Below, piece by piece: positions 7,463 through 13,819 of a stretch of 17,325 bases of DNA. Under the pieces are notes generated by a model. It was not told the origin of the DNA. It made no database searches and worked only from the letters and a program-made list of their open reading frames with translations. Made by a program: the position numbers and the translations under genes. The stretch covers positions 1-17,325 of the forward strand of contig PXDE01000051.1 in the NCBI GenBank assembly GCA_003566475.1. Direction: 5' to 3'. The stretch's first letter is position 1; each line of letters begins with the position of its first letter. The stretch is from PVC group bacterium (GTDB lineage Bacteria > Verrucomicrobiota > Kiritimatiellia > SS1-B-03-39 > PXDE01).

Positions 7463-7807
7463 AGTTTGCTGCACGAGATCGAGATTCGGACTGCCATCCG
7501 GAGCAAGCAGTTCCGCCGCGAACTGGATGCCGGTCAGGCGGAAAAGGCGCTCAGAATGATGGAACGTGACATCGCCCAGGGCATGCTGATCCATGTGGAA
7601 CCCGACCCGTCGGCGGTCCCCCGCATCGCCATCCGTCTGACCGACGAGTTCGCGCCAACCATCGGCTGCCGCACCCTGGATGTGCTCCACGTGGCCACGG
7701 CCAAGGCCCTGGACTGCGCCAGAATCTTCACCCACGACACCCGCCAGGCCAGCCTGGCCCGGGCGGCCGGCCTCGAGGTGCTCGGTCCCGTCCGGCGGCC
7801 CCGCTAG
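7463..7807 (+). pseudogene. N-terminally truncated PIN-domain toxin remnant
   Basis: The reading frame from about 7463 (SLLHEIEIRTAIRSKQFR) to the stop at 7805-7807 aligns along its length with the intact toxin at 8355-8792 (SHLHALEIPNAIRRKRFR). It keeps the later acidic residues (E in HEIEIR, D in CRTLDVLHVA, D in FTHDTRQ). The first roughly 37 residues, with the strand carrying the first catalytic Asp, are missing, and no antitoxin lies upstream. The upstream DNA is the parE leader on the other strand, so the break point sits about 120 bp from the parE start codon. A TTG at 7466 could start a short protein, but without the first Asp it should not be an active nuclease. Confidence 0.8.
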
Positions 7808-7815
7808 GCGGCCAA

Positions 7816-7903
7816 CCGGTCAGATTCGTGTCCGGTCGGACAGTTTTCCGACCGCTTATCCGGTCGCAAACGTGTCCGGTCGGACAGTTTTCCGACCGGT
7901 TGT
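7816..7903 (+). repeat. Two tandem 44-bp units, each with a hairpin
   Basis: Units start at 7816 and 7860. Both contain an identical 28-bp block (7827-7854 and 7871-7898) that includes the 8-bp stem CGGTCGGA / TCCGACCG around the loop CAGTTT. The rest of each unit starts CCGGTC in both copies and varies in a few bases. The T-run is in the loop, not after the stem, so these are not ordinary intrinsic terminators. They lie between the toxin remnant and the second toxin-antitoxin operon. Confidence 0.88.
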
Positions 7904-7922
7904 CCCCACGCCACCCCCTCCC

Positions 7923-8040
7923 GTAGCCGAACGCGCCACCTGTCGCGGCGTAGCCCGTAGGGCGAAGACGGAAGCGTTTGGCCGCGCCCGGGGAGGACAC
8001 GGAAGCGAGCCCGACCCGAGCGAAGCACCGGGCAGGGGCG
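7923..8040. repeat. GC-rich dispersed repeat region
   Basis: It begins with GTAGCCGAACGCGCC (7923-7937), which recurs exactly at 9370-9384. Its reverse complement GGCGCGTTCGGCTAC resembles GGCGGATTCGGCTAC of the 152-bp units (13 of 15). Further on, TTGGCCGCGCCCG (7979-7991) resembles the other arm of those units. I see no gene here. It appears to be a diverged member of the same repeat family. Confidence 0.55.
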
Positions 8041-8080
8041 GTTCATTGGCTCTTCTTGCCGGCTCGGATGTTGCGCCACC

Positions 8081-8118
8081 TTGCTTCCACCGGGATCCAT
8101 GATAGATTATCTATCATG
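8081..8118 (+). promoter_or_regulatory. Promoter and palindromic operator of the second toxin-antitoxin operon
   Basis: Arms CATGATAGAT and ATCTATCATG around a single T form a perfect palindrome at 8098-8118, whose last three bases are the antitoxin ATG. A weak promoter can be drawn as TTGCTT (8081-8086), 16 bp, TAGATT (8103-8108), placing the transcription start at about the ATG. There is no Shine-Dalgarno before the ATG. The palindrome is very likely the autoregulation site; the promoter boxes themselves are only modest matches. Confidence 0.72.
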
Positions 8119-8358
8119 AAGACAGCCACCGTCGCCGACCTGCGAAACAACTTCGCCACCGTGTCCCGGTGGATCCACGAGGGTGAAGCCGTGATGATCA
8201 CCAAACGGGGCGTTCCGTTCGCCACCCTGACCCCGCCCCCCCACCGGAAGCCGCCACCGCCCGTGGACCGTCTGGCCAGGCTGCGGCGGCAGTTCCCCGA
8301 CGGTCCGGCCAAGGGTGACTCCCGCGCCGTCCTCGACTACGACCGCGGGGACCGGTGA
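8116..8358 (+). CDS. Phd/YefM-type antitoxin
   Basis: Antitoxin of the second type II pair. The 80-aa protein begins MKTATVADLRNNFATVSRWI and continues EGEAVMITKRGVPFATLTPP. This is the Phd/YefM pattern: a strand and the VADLRNNF helix, then a MITKRGxPxATL hairpin, a fold that dimerises on operator DNA. The C-terminal part (RLARLRRQFPDGPAKGDSRAVLDYDRGDR) is the toxin-neutralising tail. The ATG at 8116 is the only start consistent with the homology and lies at the end of a perfect palindrome. An upstream in-frame ATG at 7978 would only translate repeat sequence. The stop overlaps the toxin start as GTGA. Confidence 0.88.
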   Translation: MKTATVADLRNNFATVSRWIHEGEAVMITKRGVPFATLTPPPHRKPPPPVDRLARLRRQFPDGPAKGDSRAVLDYDRGDR

Positions 8359-8792
8359 CCACGTATTTCGACACGGCGATTCTCGTGAAGGCGTTCGTGC
8401 TGGAGACGGATTCCCCGGGAGCGATCCGTCTGCTGGAGGAGGCGGGCGAGCCCTTCTCGTTCTCTCACCTCCACGCGCTGGAGATTCCGAACGCGATCCG
8501 ACGGAAGCGCTTCCGGGGCGAGATCACCCGAGCCCAGGAGACCGCCGCCCTCCGGGCCTTCCAGTCCGACGTGGATGCGGGGCGGTTCCGGCATCTGGAC
8601 TACGATCTGGCCGAGGTCTTCATCCATGCCGAGCGCCTTTCCGCGAAGTTCGCGGGCGACATCGGGGCCCGCAGCCTCGATCTCTGGCATGTCGCCGCCG
8701 CCCGGGAAGGCGGCTGCGCAACCTTCGGCTCCTACGACGCCCGCCAGCGAAAAGTGGCCGCTCTGTGCGGGCTGACCGTGGTTCCCGCCTGA
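8355..8792 (+). CDS. vapC: PIN-domain ribonuclease toxin (VapC type)
   Basis: Toxin of the second pair, 145 aa, starting at GTG 8355 with a 4-bp overlap with the antitoxin. It begins with the PIN strand TTYFDTAILVKAF (D6); further acidic residues are E43 in ALEIPNAI, D109 in RSLDLWHVAAA and D128 in GSYDARQRKVA. All four PIN-domain acids are present at normal spacing, so it should be an active Mg-dependent ribonuclease. It is clearly related to the truncated copy at 7463-7807 but only distantly to the toxin at 2105-2497, whose antitoxin is also of a different family. The gene is convergent with the lipoprotein gene, which ends 25 bp away. Confidence 0.93.
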   Translation: MTTYFDTAILVKAFVLETDSPGAIRLLEEAGEPFSFSHLHALEIPNAIRRKRFRGEITRAQETAALRAFQSDVDAGRFRHLDYDLAEVFIHAERLSAKFAGDIGARSLDLWHVAAAREGGCATFGSYDARQRKVAALCGLTVVPA

Positions 8793-8817
8793 GGCGCCTA
8801 CCTTCGGCCTGCGAACC

Positions 8818-9255
8818 TCAATCGCCCCGGTCCGTCTCGACCGAGTGGACCACACCGTCGCGGAAGATCACGCGGGCGGATTCCTCACGGCGTCCGCCGG
8901 TATGGACACCCGCGCCGGTCCCGACGCCGGCGCGCCCTCCACCTGTCCCCACTCCCATGCCCACGGAGAAGCCGGGACGGCGGGTGGCGTAGATCCAGAC
9001 CTCCTCCGTCTGCTCACCGGTGACGCGCGTGCGGACGCGGGCGGGGTCGCCCAGGGCCATGCGCACCATCTCCTCGGTGAAGCCCGGCCCGACCGTGCCC
9101 GCCCGGATCTGCTCCTGCACCTCGGGCGGATAGGCGTCGAACGCCTCCTGGTCGGCCCGGATTCGCCTGTTCACCGTGCTGGCGCATCCCCAGGCCACCG
9201 TCAGGAAAGCCGCCGCCGTTAGCCCGCCAACCGCTCTGAATACCTTGGTGCGCAT
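8818..9255 (-). CDS. Small outer-membrane-type lipoprotein
   Basis: Predicted lipoprotein of 145 aa. The start at 9255 has GGAG 8 nt upstream, better than the in-frame ATG at 9297. The N-terminus MRTKVFRAVGGLTAAAFLTVAWGCAS is a lipoprotein signal peptide with the lipidated Cys at residue 24; Trp at -2 of the lipobox is unusual. The middle (FTEEMVRMALGDPARVRTRVTGEQTEEVWIYATR, about 60-93) resembles the SmpA/OmlA/BamE-like small domain, where a helix with VRMALG precedes a strand with W-Y. This is a fold-level guess, not proof of a role in outer-membrane assembly. A Gly-rich stretch (GMGVGTGGGRAGVGTGAG) follows, then a beta-rich end (ARVIFRDGVVHSVE). Confidence 0.8.
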   Translation of the reverse strand: MRTKVFRAVGGLTAAAFLTVAWGCASTVNRRIRADQEAFDAYPPEVQEQIRAGTVGPGFTEEMVRMALGDPARVRTRVTGEQTEEVWIYATRRPGFSVGMGVGTGGGRAGVGTGAGVHTGGRREESARVIFRDGVVHSVETDRGD

Positions 9256-9659
9256 GTGGCATTCTCCGGTAATTCGTGTAAAACGTTCCGCACGCACGGT
9301 CCCGGGTCAAGTCGGGCTCAAACCCTGGACTGCCGCGCGCTGGCCCGGAGTTCGCTGGGGCTGGACCCGGTAGCCGAACGCGCCTAGCGTCTGGCCGCGC
9401 ATGATCCGGAACAGGCCCCGTTGCGGCACAGCCCAAACCTCGCCGACTTCGACGACGGCTACCGCTTCGAGCCGATCCTGCCTCGGATCCCCGCGTCGAG
9501 GGGCAGGCAGGAATTCCCGCCCCACAGGGAGGGCGGAATCCGCCTTGATATTGCGGGGACAGAGTCCCGGCCGCAGCCGGACCCTTGCCGGGACGCCCCC
9601 CTTGACCTCGCTCCCCGGCCGGGTCAAGGCTTCAGGTTCCATACCGCCAAGGATTCCGC
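9256..9659. other. 404-bp intergenic region with repeat and hairpins
   Basis: The region lies between the divergent lipoprotein and GH31 genes. It holds a second copy of GTAGCCGAACGCGCC (9370-9384) followed by CTGGCCGCGCATG. It also holds adjacent small hairpins GGGAC-AGA-GTCCC (9556-9568) and CCGGC-CGCA-GCCGG (9567-9580), overlapping by two bases so that they would compete. Open frames on either strand here have no start site or motif that I would trust. No clear promoter was seen. Confidence 0.5.
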
Positions 9660-12446
9660 ATGACCCAGACTGCCACCGGCTGCCGCTTGCGCTTCGACGA
9701 TCATACGCTCGATCTCTCCTGGTACGGCCCGGATATCGTGCGGGTGCGGGCCTGGCCTGGGGATGCGCCGCCCTCCCGCCCCAGCCTCTCCGTAATCGCG
9801 TCGCCCTCCGCACCGGCCGGGTGGCGCCTGGAAACAGACGGAGACGACCGGATCCTGGCCGGTCCCGGGCTTTCGGTTCGGATCGGACCGACCGGCCGCC
9901 TGAGCTTCCTGCGCGGAGACCGGGTCTTGCTGACGGAGCAGGCAGGGGGGCGTGTCTATCCGGAGAACAGCCTGCCCAACCCGGAAGACCGCCGGGGAGC
10001 CGAGCAGAGCTTCGACCTCCATCCGGTCGACGCCCTCTACGGCCTGGGCCAGTTTCCTGACGGGGTGATGAGCTGGCGGGGCCAGTCGGCCACGCTGATC
10101 CATGGCAACGTGACCGTCGTGGTGCCGTTCCTGGTCTCGACGGGCGGCTGGGGCATGCTCTGGGACAACCCGTCACACACCACCTTCGCGGACGGGCCCG
10201 ACGGCATGCGCTGGTGGAGCGAGGTGGCGGACGGGATCGACTACTACCTGGTGACCGGGGGCACGCCGGACGCAGTGATCGCCGGCTACCGGCGGCTGAC
10301 CGGCGCCGCGCCCCTGTTCCCCCGGGCTTTCCTGGGATTCATCCAGTGCAAGGAGCGCTACCAGACCGCCGACGAGCTGGTGGAGGTCGTTCGCGAGCAT
10401 CGCCGGCGCGGGCTGCCCCTGGACGTGATCGTGCAGGACTGGCGCTACTGGGGCGACTCCCCCCGCTGGAGCGGGATGCGTCATGACCCGGAGACCTACG
10501 GCGACCTGCCGGCGGCGGTGCGGGCGGTCCACGACCTGAATGCCAAGCTCATGATCTCGATCTGGCCGGCCATCGGCCCGGACACCGACCTGTACCGGGA
10601 GTTGGAGGCGGGCGGACATCTGTTCCCGGCCGTGCACTGGAGCGGCGGGCGGATCTACGACGCCTTCAGCCCGGAGGCCCGGGCCGTGTACTGGCGGCAT
10701 CTGCGGGAGGGACTGTTCGACCTGGGGATCGACGCCTGGTGGATGGACGGCACCGAGCCGGAGTTCGAGGACTGCCATGACCAGACCGTGCATAAGGCCT
10801 CGCTGCTGGCCCAGCCGGACACGGCGGCCGGCTCCTGGGCCCGGGTGCTCAACGCCTTCAGCCTGGCCACCACCGGCGGGGTGTACGATGGTCACCGGGC
10901 GGCCACGGCGGCGAAGCGCGTGTTTATCCTCACCCGCAGCGCGTTCGCGGGCCAGCAGCGGTTTGGGGCCGCCACCTGGTCGGGCGATGTGTCGGCGAAC
11001 TGGCGCACGTTCCGGAATCAGATCCCGGCCGGGCTGAACGTCTGCCTGGCCGGCATCCCCTACTGGACCACGGACAACGGCGGATTTTTCGTGGCGGGCC
11101 GCGGCGGGGCGTTCCCAGAGGGGGTCAGGGATCCCGCGTTCCGGGAGTTCTTCCTGCGCTGGTTCCAGTACTCGTGCTTCTGTCCCCTCATGCGGTCGCA
11201 CGGCACTCAGACGCCCCGGGAGATCTGGCAGTTCGGCGGGCCCGGCGATTCGGTGTACGACAGCCTTGTCGCTTTCGCCCGCCTCCGCATGCGGCTGCTT
11301 CCTTACAGCTACAGCCTGGCCGCCCTGACCACCCGCGACGGCCATACCCCCATGCGGGCCCTGGCCATGGACTTCCCGGACGACACGACCGTCCATGCTG
11401 TAGCCGACCAGTTCATGTACGGCCCGGCCCTCATGGCCTGCCCCGTGGTCCGCCCCATGGTCCATTTTCCCGCCCATCCGCTCGAAGCCTTCCTGGCCGC
11501 CGAGCTGGCCGACCCCGACGGCACGCCCGGCGGGCTCCGCATGGCGTTCTACGACGGGTCGGATGCCGACACGCCGATCCGTACCCTACGGGTCATCACC
11601 GTGGACGAGAACTGGAGCGGGAACCTGCCGGGCGGGGTGAGCGACCCGAACTACCGGGTCGAAGTCGCGGGGCACCTGAAGCCGGGCCCCGTCGCTGCCC
11701 GGACGCTGGTGGTCCGGGCCCAGGGCGCGATCCGGGTGGAGACCGACGGCACCCTGCGGGTGGACGAGGCTTCGGCCCCGGGACTGCGTGAGCACCGGAT
11801 CGACCTGGGCGAAGGCGAGGTCGCCATCCGGTTGATATACCGCCACACCGACGGGGCGGCCGTGCTGCAGGCGGGGTGGGCCTCGTCTGACGTCGCGTCG
11901 GAGCGAAGCGAGGTCCGCCACGTGCGCGAGGTCGTTCTGCCGACCGGCCTCTGGCACGATTTCTGGACCGGGGACGTCCTGACCGGTGGCCAGACCGTGG
12001 AACGCCCGGCGCCGCTGGAGCGCATGCCCGTGCTGGTCCGGGCGGGGGCCATCGTGCCGTTGGGGCCCATCCAGGAATGGCACGATCAGATTCCCGACGC
12101 CCCGGTGGAGCTGCGGATTTATCCGGGCGCGGACGGGGCATTTGTCCTCTACGATGATGCGGGGGATGGCTACGGATACGAGCAGGGAGAGTGCAGCCGG
12201 ATCCACCTGAGCTGGGACGACGAGGCGAAGACGCTTACCCTGGGGGCCCGAGAAGGCAGCTACCCCGGCATGCCCGCCCGACGGACGTTCCATGTGGTCC
12301 GGGTCGGCCCGGGCCGCGGGGTGGGTCTGGAATCGGAGGCTGAGCCGGAGGCGACAATCAACTATGAGGGGAGAGAGGTGCGCGTGGCATTGGGTTACCA
12401 GGGGGGCCACAGGAATCGGAAGGGGAACGGAAGAGGTCAGATCTAG
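9660..12446 (+). CDS. GH31 family alpha-glycosidase with inserted PA14-like domain
   Basis: Retaining glycoside hydrolase of family 31 (alpha-glucosidase/alpha-xylosidase group), 928 aa. The ATG at 9660 has AAGGA 6 nt upstream. Domains: N-terminal beta-sandwich (about 1-210, with DALYGLGQF at about 122-130), TIM barrel (about 220-590) with nucleophile D363 in WWMDGTEPE and acid/base D443 in WSGDVSANW, then C-terminal sandwiches. The proximal sandwich starts at MACPV (592) but resumes as VVLPTGLWHDFWTGD only at 758. The intervening stretch (about 610-740: FYDGSDADTPIRTL, NYRVEVAGHLKPG, GEVAIRLIYRHTDG) looks like a PA14-type carbohydrate-binding domain. The DUF5110-like end is LRIYPGADGAFVLYDDAGDG (about 818-838). 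There is no signal peptide, so the enzyme is predicted cytoplasmic. The exact sugar specificity cannot be read; alpha-xylosidase is a fair guess. Confidence 0.93.
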   Translation: MTQTATGCRLRFDDHTLDLSWYGPDIVRVRAWPGDAPPSRPSLSVIASPSAPAGWRLETDGDDRILAGPGLSVRIGPTGRLSFLRGDRVLLTEQAGGRVYPENSLPNPEDRRGAEQSFDLHPVDALYGLGQFPDGVMSWRGQSATLIHGNVTVVVPFLVSTGGWGMLWDNPSHTTFADGPDGMRWWSEVADGIDYYLVTGGTPDAVIAGYRRLTGAAPLFPRAFLGFIQCKERYQTADELVEVVREHRRRGLPLDVIVQDWRYWGDSPRWSGMRHDPETYGDLPAAVRAVHDLNAKLMISIWPAIGPDTDLYRELEAGGHLFPAVHWSGGRIYDAFSPEARAVYWRHLREGLFDLGIDAWWMDGTEPEFEDCHDQTVHKASLLAQPDTAAGSWARVLNAFSLATTGGVYDGHRAATAAKRVFILTRSAFAGQQRFGAATWSGDVSANWRTFRNQIPAGLNVCLAGIPYWTTDNGGFFVAGRGGAFPEGVRDPAFREFFLRWFQYSCFCPLMRSHGTQTPREIWQFGGPGDSVYDSLVAFARLRMRLLPYSYSLAALTTRDGHTPMRALAMDFPDDTTVHAVADQFMYGPALMACPVVRPMVHFPAHPLEAFLAAELADPDGTPGGLRMAFYDGSDADTPIRTLRVITVDENWSGNLPGGVSDPNYRVEVAGHLKPGPVAARTLVVRAQGAIRVETDGTLRVDEASAPGLREHRIDLGEGEVAIRLIYRHTDGAAVLQAGWASSDVASERSEVRHVREVVLPTGLWHDFWTGDVLTGGQTVERPAPLERMPVLVRAGAIVPLGPIQEWHDQIPDAPVELRIYPGADGAFVLYDDAGDGYGYEQGECSRIHLSWDDEAKTLTLGAREGSYPGMPARRTFHVVRVGPGRGVGLESEAEPEATINYEGREVRVALGYQGGHRNRKGNGRGQI

Positions 12447-12466
12447 GGAGCCGATGATGCGGCCTG

Positions 12467-12599
12467 AAGGGTCGCGTTAAGCCCACCGTGACCACCCATG
12501 CGGGCCGGGCGTGCTGATCCCATCCGGCCCTTCAGGCCGGATGTATATCCAACCATGCGGACCCAGCCCGTTGGGCTGGGCTAAGGAAACGCGACCCTT
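12467..12599. repeat. Branched inverted-repeat element (12-bp outer stem enclosing hairpins)
   Basis: AAGGGTCGCGTT (12467-12478) and its exact reverse complement AACGCGACCCTT (12588-12599) enclose two perfect hairpins: ATCCGGCC-CTTCA-GGCCGGAT (12522-12542) and CCCAGCCC-GTT-GGGCTGGG (12562-12580). The single strand would fold into a branched, cloverleaf-like form. The element starts 20 bp after the GH31 stop. It resembles the REP-like multi-hairpin repeats I recall from planctomycete and verrucomicrobial genomes, but that is memory, not a search. It has no tRNA-like features and no T-tract. Confidence 0.75.
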
Positions 12600-12633
12600 T
12601 GGGCCGCCGCAGCTCCGAGACACCACCGCATAT

Positions 12634-12919
12634 CATGGCCAACAGGCCATGGCTGACCGACAGGATGCCCCCGACGTGGCACGGTGCTTCCAGCCCGTGC
12701 CCGAGCGAGCCCCGATCCCGGATTGACCATGGTCGGCGGAAACACTGTTCATGGACCGTAAGGGACCACACCTCGCTCGGCTCCGGGCTAGAAGCCCGGG
12801 CCACGGGGCGGGCCACATCGCACATCTCACATCCCACAACTTGTCCGACGTAGCGCCTTGGCGAAGTCGGATCGCGCCAGCCGTCTCACCCTTCATCCGG
12901 CTGAACCCTGCGGTTCAGC
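12634..12919. repeat. Series of perfect inverted repeats in a gene-free stretch
   Basis: Successive stem-loops: CATGGCC-AACA-GGCCATG (12634-12651), GGCACGG with CCGTGCC (12678-12701, 10-nt loop), palindrome GACCATGGTC (12725-12734), CCGGGCT-AGA-AGCCCGG (12783-12799), TCCGAC with GTCGGA enclosing CGCC-TT-GGCG (12844-12871), and GCTGAACC-CTGC-GGTTCAGC (12900-12919). None is followed by a T-run. With 12467-12599 this makes the whole 530 bp between the GH31 gene and the next gene structured and without a credible protein gene. Confidence 0.72.
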
Positions 12920-12976
12920 GGCGGCGACTGACCACGGCCCCCGGGCGAGAGTGCAGGCGTCGATCCTGGCCGCCGG

Positions 12977-13612
12977 CTAGTGGGAGTGCGCAGGAGCCGG
13001 CGATTCGGACCCGTGCCCATGATGGGGCCCGTGGCCCTGGGCCAGATCGTGGATGGCCTTCACGTAGTGCACGAACTCCACGTAGGCATCCACATAGGCC
13101 CGCCCCTTCTCCACACTCTCGTCCATGCTCGCCGCCGCGGTTTGCGCCTTCGCGAAGCGCTCCCGGATCCCGGACTCCACAAGCGCCGCAATCCGCCGGG
13201 CCAGATCGTCAACTTCACCTTCCTCGAGCGCCTTGTCCGCCCTGGCCACCGGGGCCGGAACCGGAGTCCCCGCCGGCTGGATCCCCCGGTAGGTCGCGCC
13301 TTCGCTCTCTCGATGCAGGCGAACCAGCGTCTCGAAGAAGGACCGATCCGCCAGTTCCCAGGCCGCCGGTCCATGTCCCCGGACCTGCCGGGCCAAATGG
13401 AACGCCTCCCGGATGGCAGGTTCATCGCTCGCGGGCACCCACTTCAGCACATGCGCCACATCACCTCGCTCCAGGGCCGTCACCGCGGCCTGGATAACCG
13501 GGCCGTCCATGGTGTCGCAATGGGCCCGGGCGACGTTTCCCGCCACAAGCGCCAGTCCCATGATGCCGATCATCGCCCATCCCGCATGTCCCGCAGACCT
13601 ATTCCCATTCAT
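12977..13612 (-). CDS. DUF6448 family exported protein with His-rich tail
   Basis: Exported protein of 211 aa. The start at 13612 has GGAGG 6 nt upstream. The N-terminus MNGNRSAGHAGWAMIGIMGLALVAGNVARA is a signal peptide with cleavage expected before HCDTMDG. The mature protein has the features I associate with DUF6448: HCDTMDGPVIQAAVTALERGD at its start, VLKWVPASDEPAIREAF, ELADRSFFETLVRLHRESEGA, and SVEKGRAYVDAYVEFVHYVKAIHD near the end. It is probably helical and has no known enzymatic role. It ends in a His-rich tail (QGHGPHHGHGSESPAPAHSH); with the N-terminal HCD this suggests metal binding, an inference only. It is transcribed divergently from the FAD oxidoreductase gene. Confidence 0.85.
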   Translation of the reverse strand: MNGNRSAGHAGWAMIGIMGLALVAGNVARAHCDTMDGPVIQAAVTALERGDVAHVLKWVPASDEPAIREAFHLARQVRGHGPAAWELADRSFFETLVRLHRESEGATYRGIQPAGTPVPAPVARADKALEEGEVDDLARRIAALVESGIRERFAKAQTAAASMDESVEKGRAYVDAYVEFVHYVKAIHDLAQGHGPHHGHGSESPAPAHSH

Positions 13613-13688
13613 GTCTGTCCTCCGGAAGGGTCGCGGCCGTGCCCCCAGACCCGAGCCGAAGACCCGATTTGAGTGGATCTGTATCGCA

Positions 13689-13717
13689 AATATCACTCAG
13701 GAGGCCCAGGTTGTCCA
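13689..13717 (-). promoter_or_regulatory. Candidate promoter of the DUF6448 gene
   Basis: On the minus strand TGGACA (13717-13712) is followed after 17 bp by GATATT (13694-13689), about 77 bp before the start codon at 13612. Matches are 5 of 6 and 4 of 6 to the sigma-70 consensus. The stretch is AT-richer than its surroundings. It is sequence-based only. Confidence 0.45.
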
Positions 13718-13819
13718 CACGGGTGGGAATAACAGCAGAACGGAATTGGCCTGGTTTCGAGTTCGTAGCAGGCAAACCGGGCTGGCCGAAGTTGCGGGGA
13801 GAGGCTAGGGTGTGCGGCT

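Noticed and set aside
5556..7559. 667-codon open frame on the plus strand opposite parE
   Set aside because: Complementary shadow of a strongly conserved coding strand in high-GC DNA. The translation is low-complexity (Val/Leu/Gly/His-rich) with no domain.
7834..7898. Hairpins of the 44-bp units as intrinsic terminators
   Set aside because: The T-run is inside the loop and no T-tract follows either stem.
7816..7903. 44-bp units as a CRISPR array
   Set aside because: Only two units, the intervening bases are related to each other rather than unique spacers, and no cas gene is present.
9307..10176. 289-codon minus-strand frame upstream of and into the GH31 gene
   Set aside because: Half is antisense to GH31 and half covers repeat-like intergenic DNA; no motif and no start signal.
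10173..11477. 434-codon open frame opposite the GH31 gene
   Set aside because: Antisense shadow of the catalytic barrel; biased composition and no ribosome site.
12467..12599. Branched element as a tRNA or integron attC site
   Set aside because: The arms do not fit tRNA dimensions or the T-loop consensus, and there is no attC-type core site or integrase nearby.
12751..13497. 248-codon plus-strand frame over the hairpin region and the DUF6448 gene
   Set aside because: It has no ribosome site, is Pro/Arg/Ser-rich, and is antisense to a well-supported gene.
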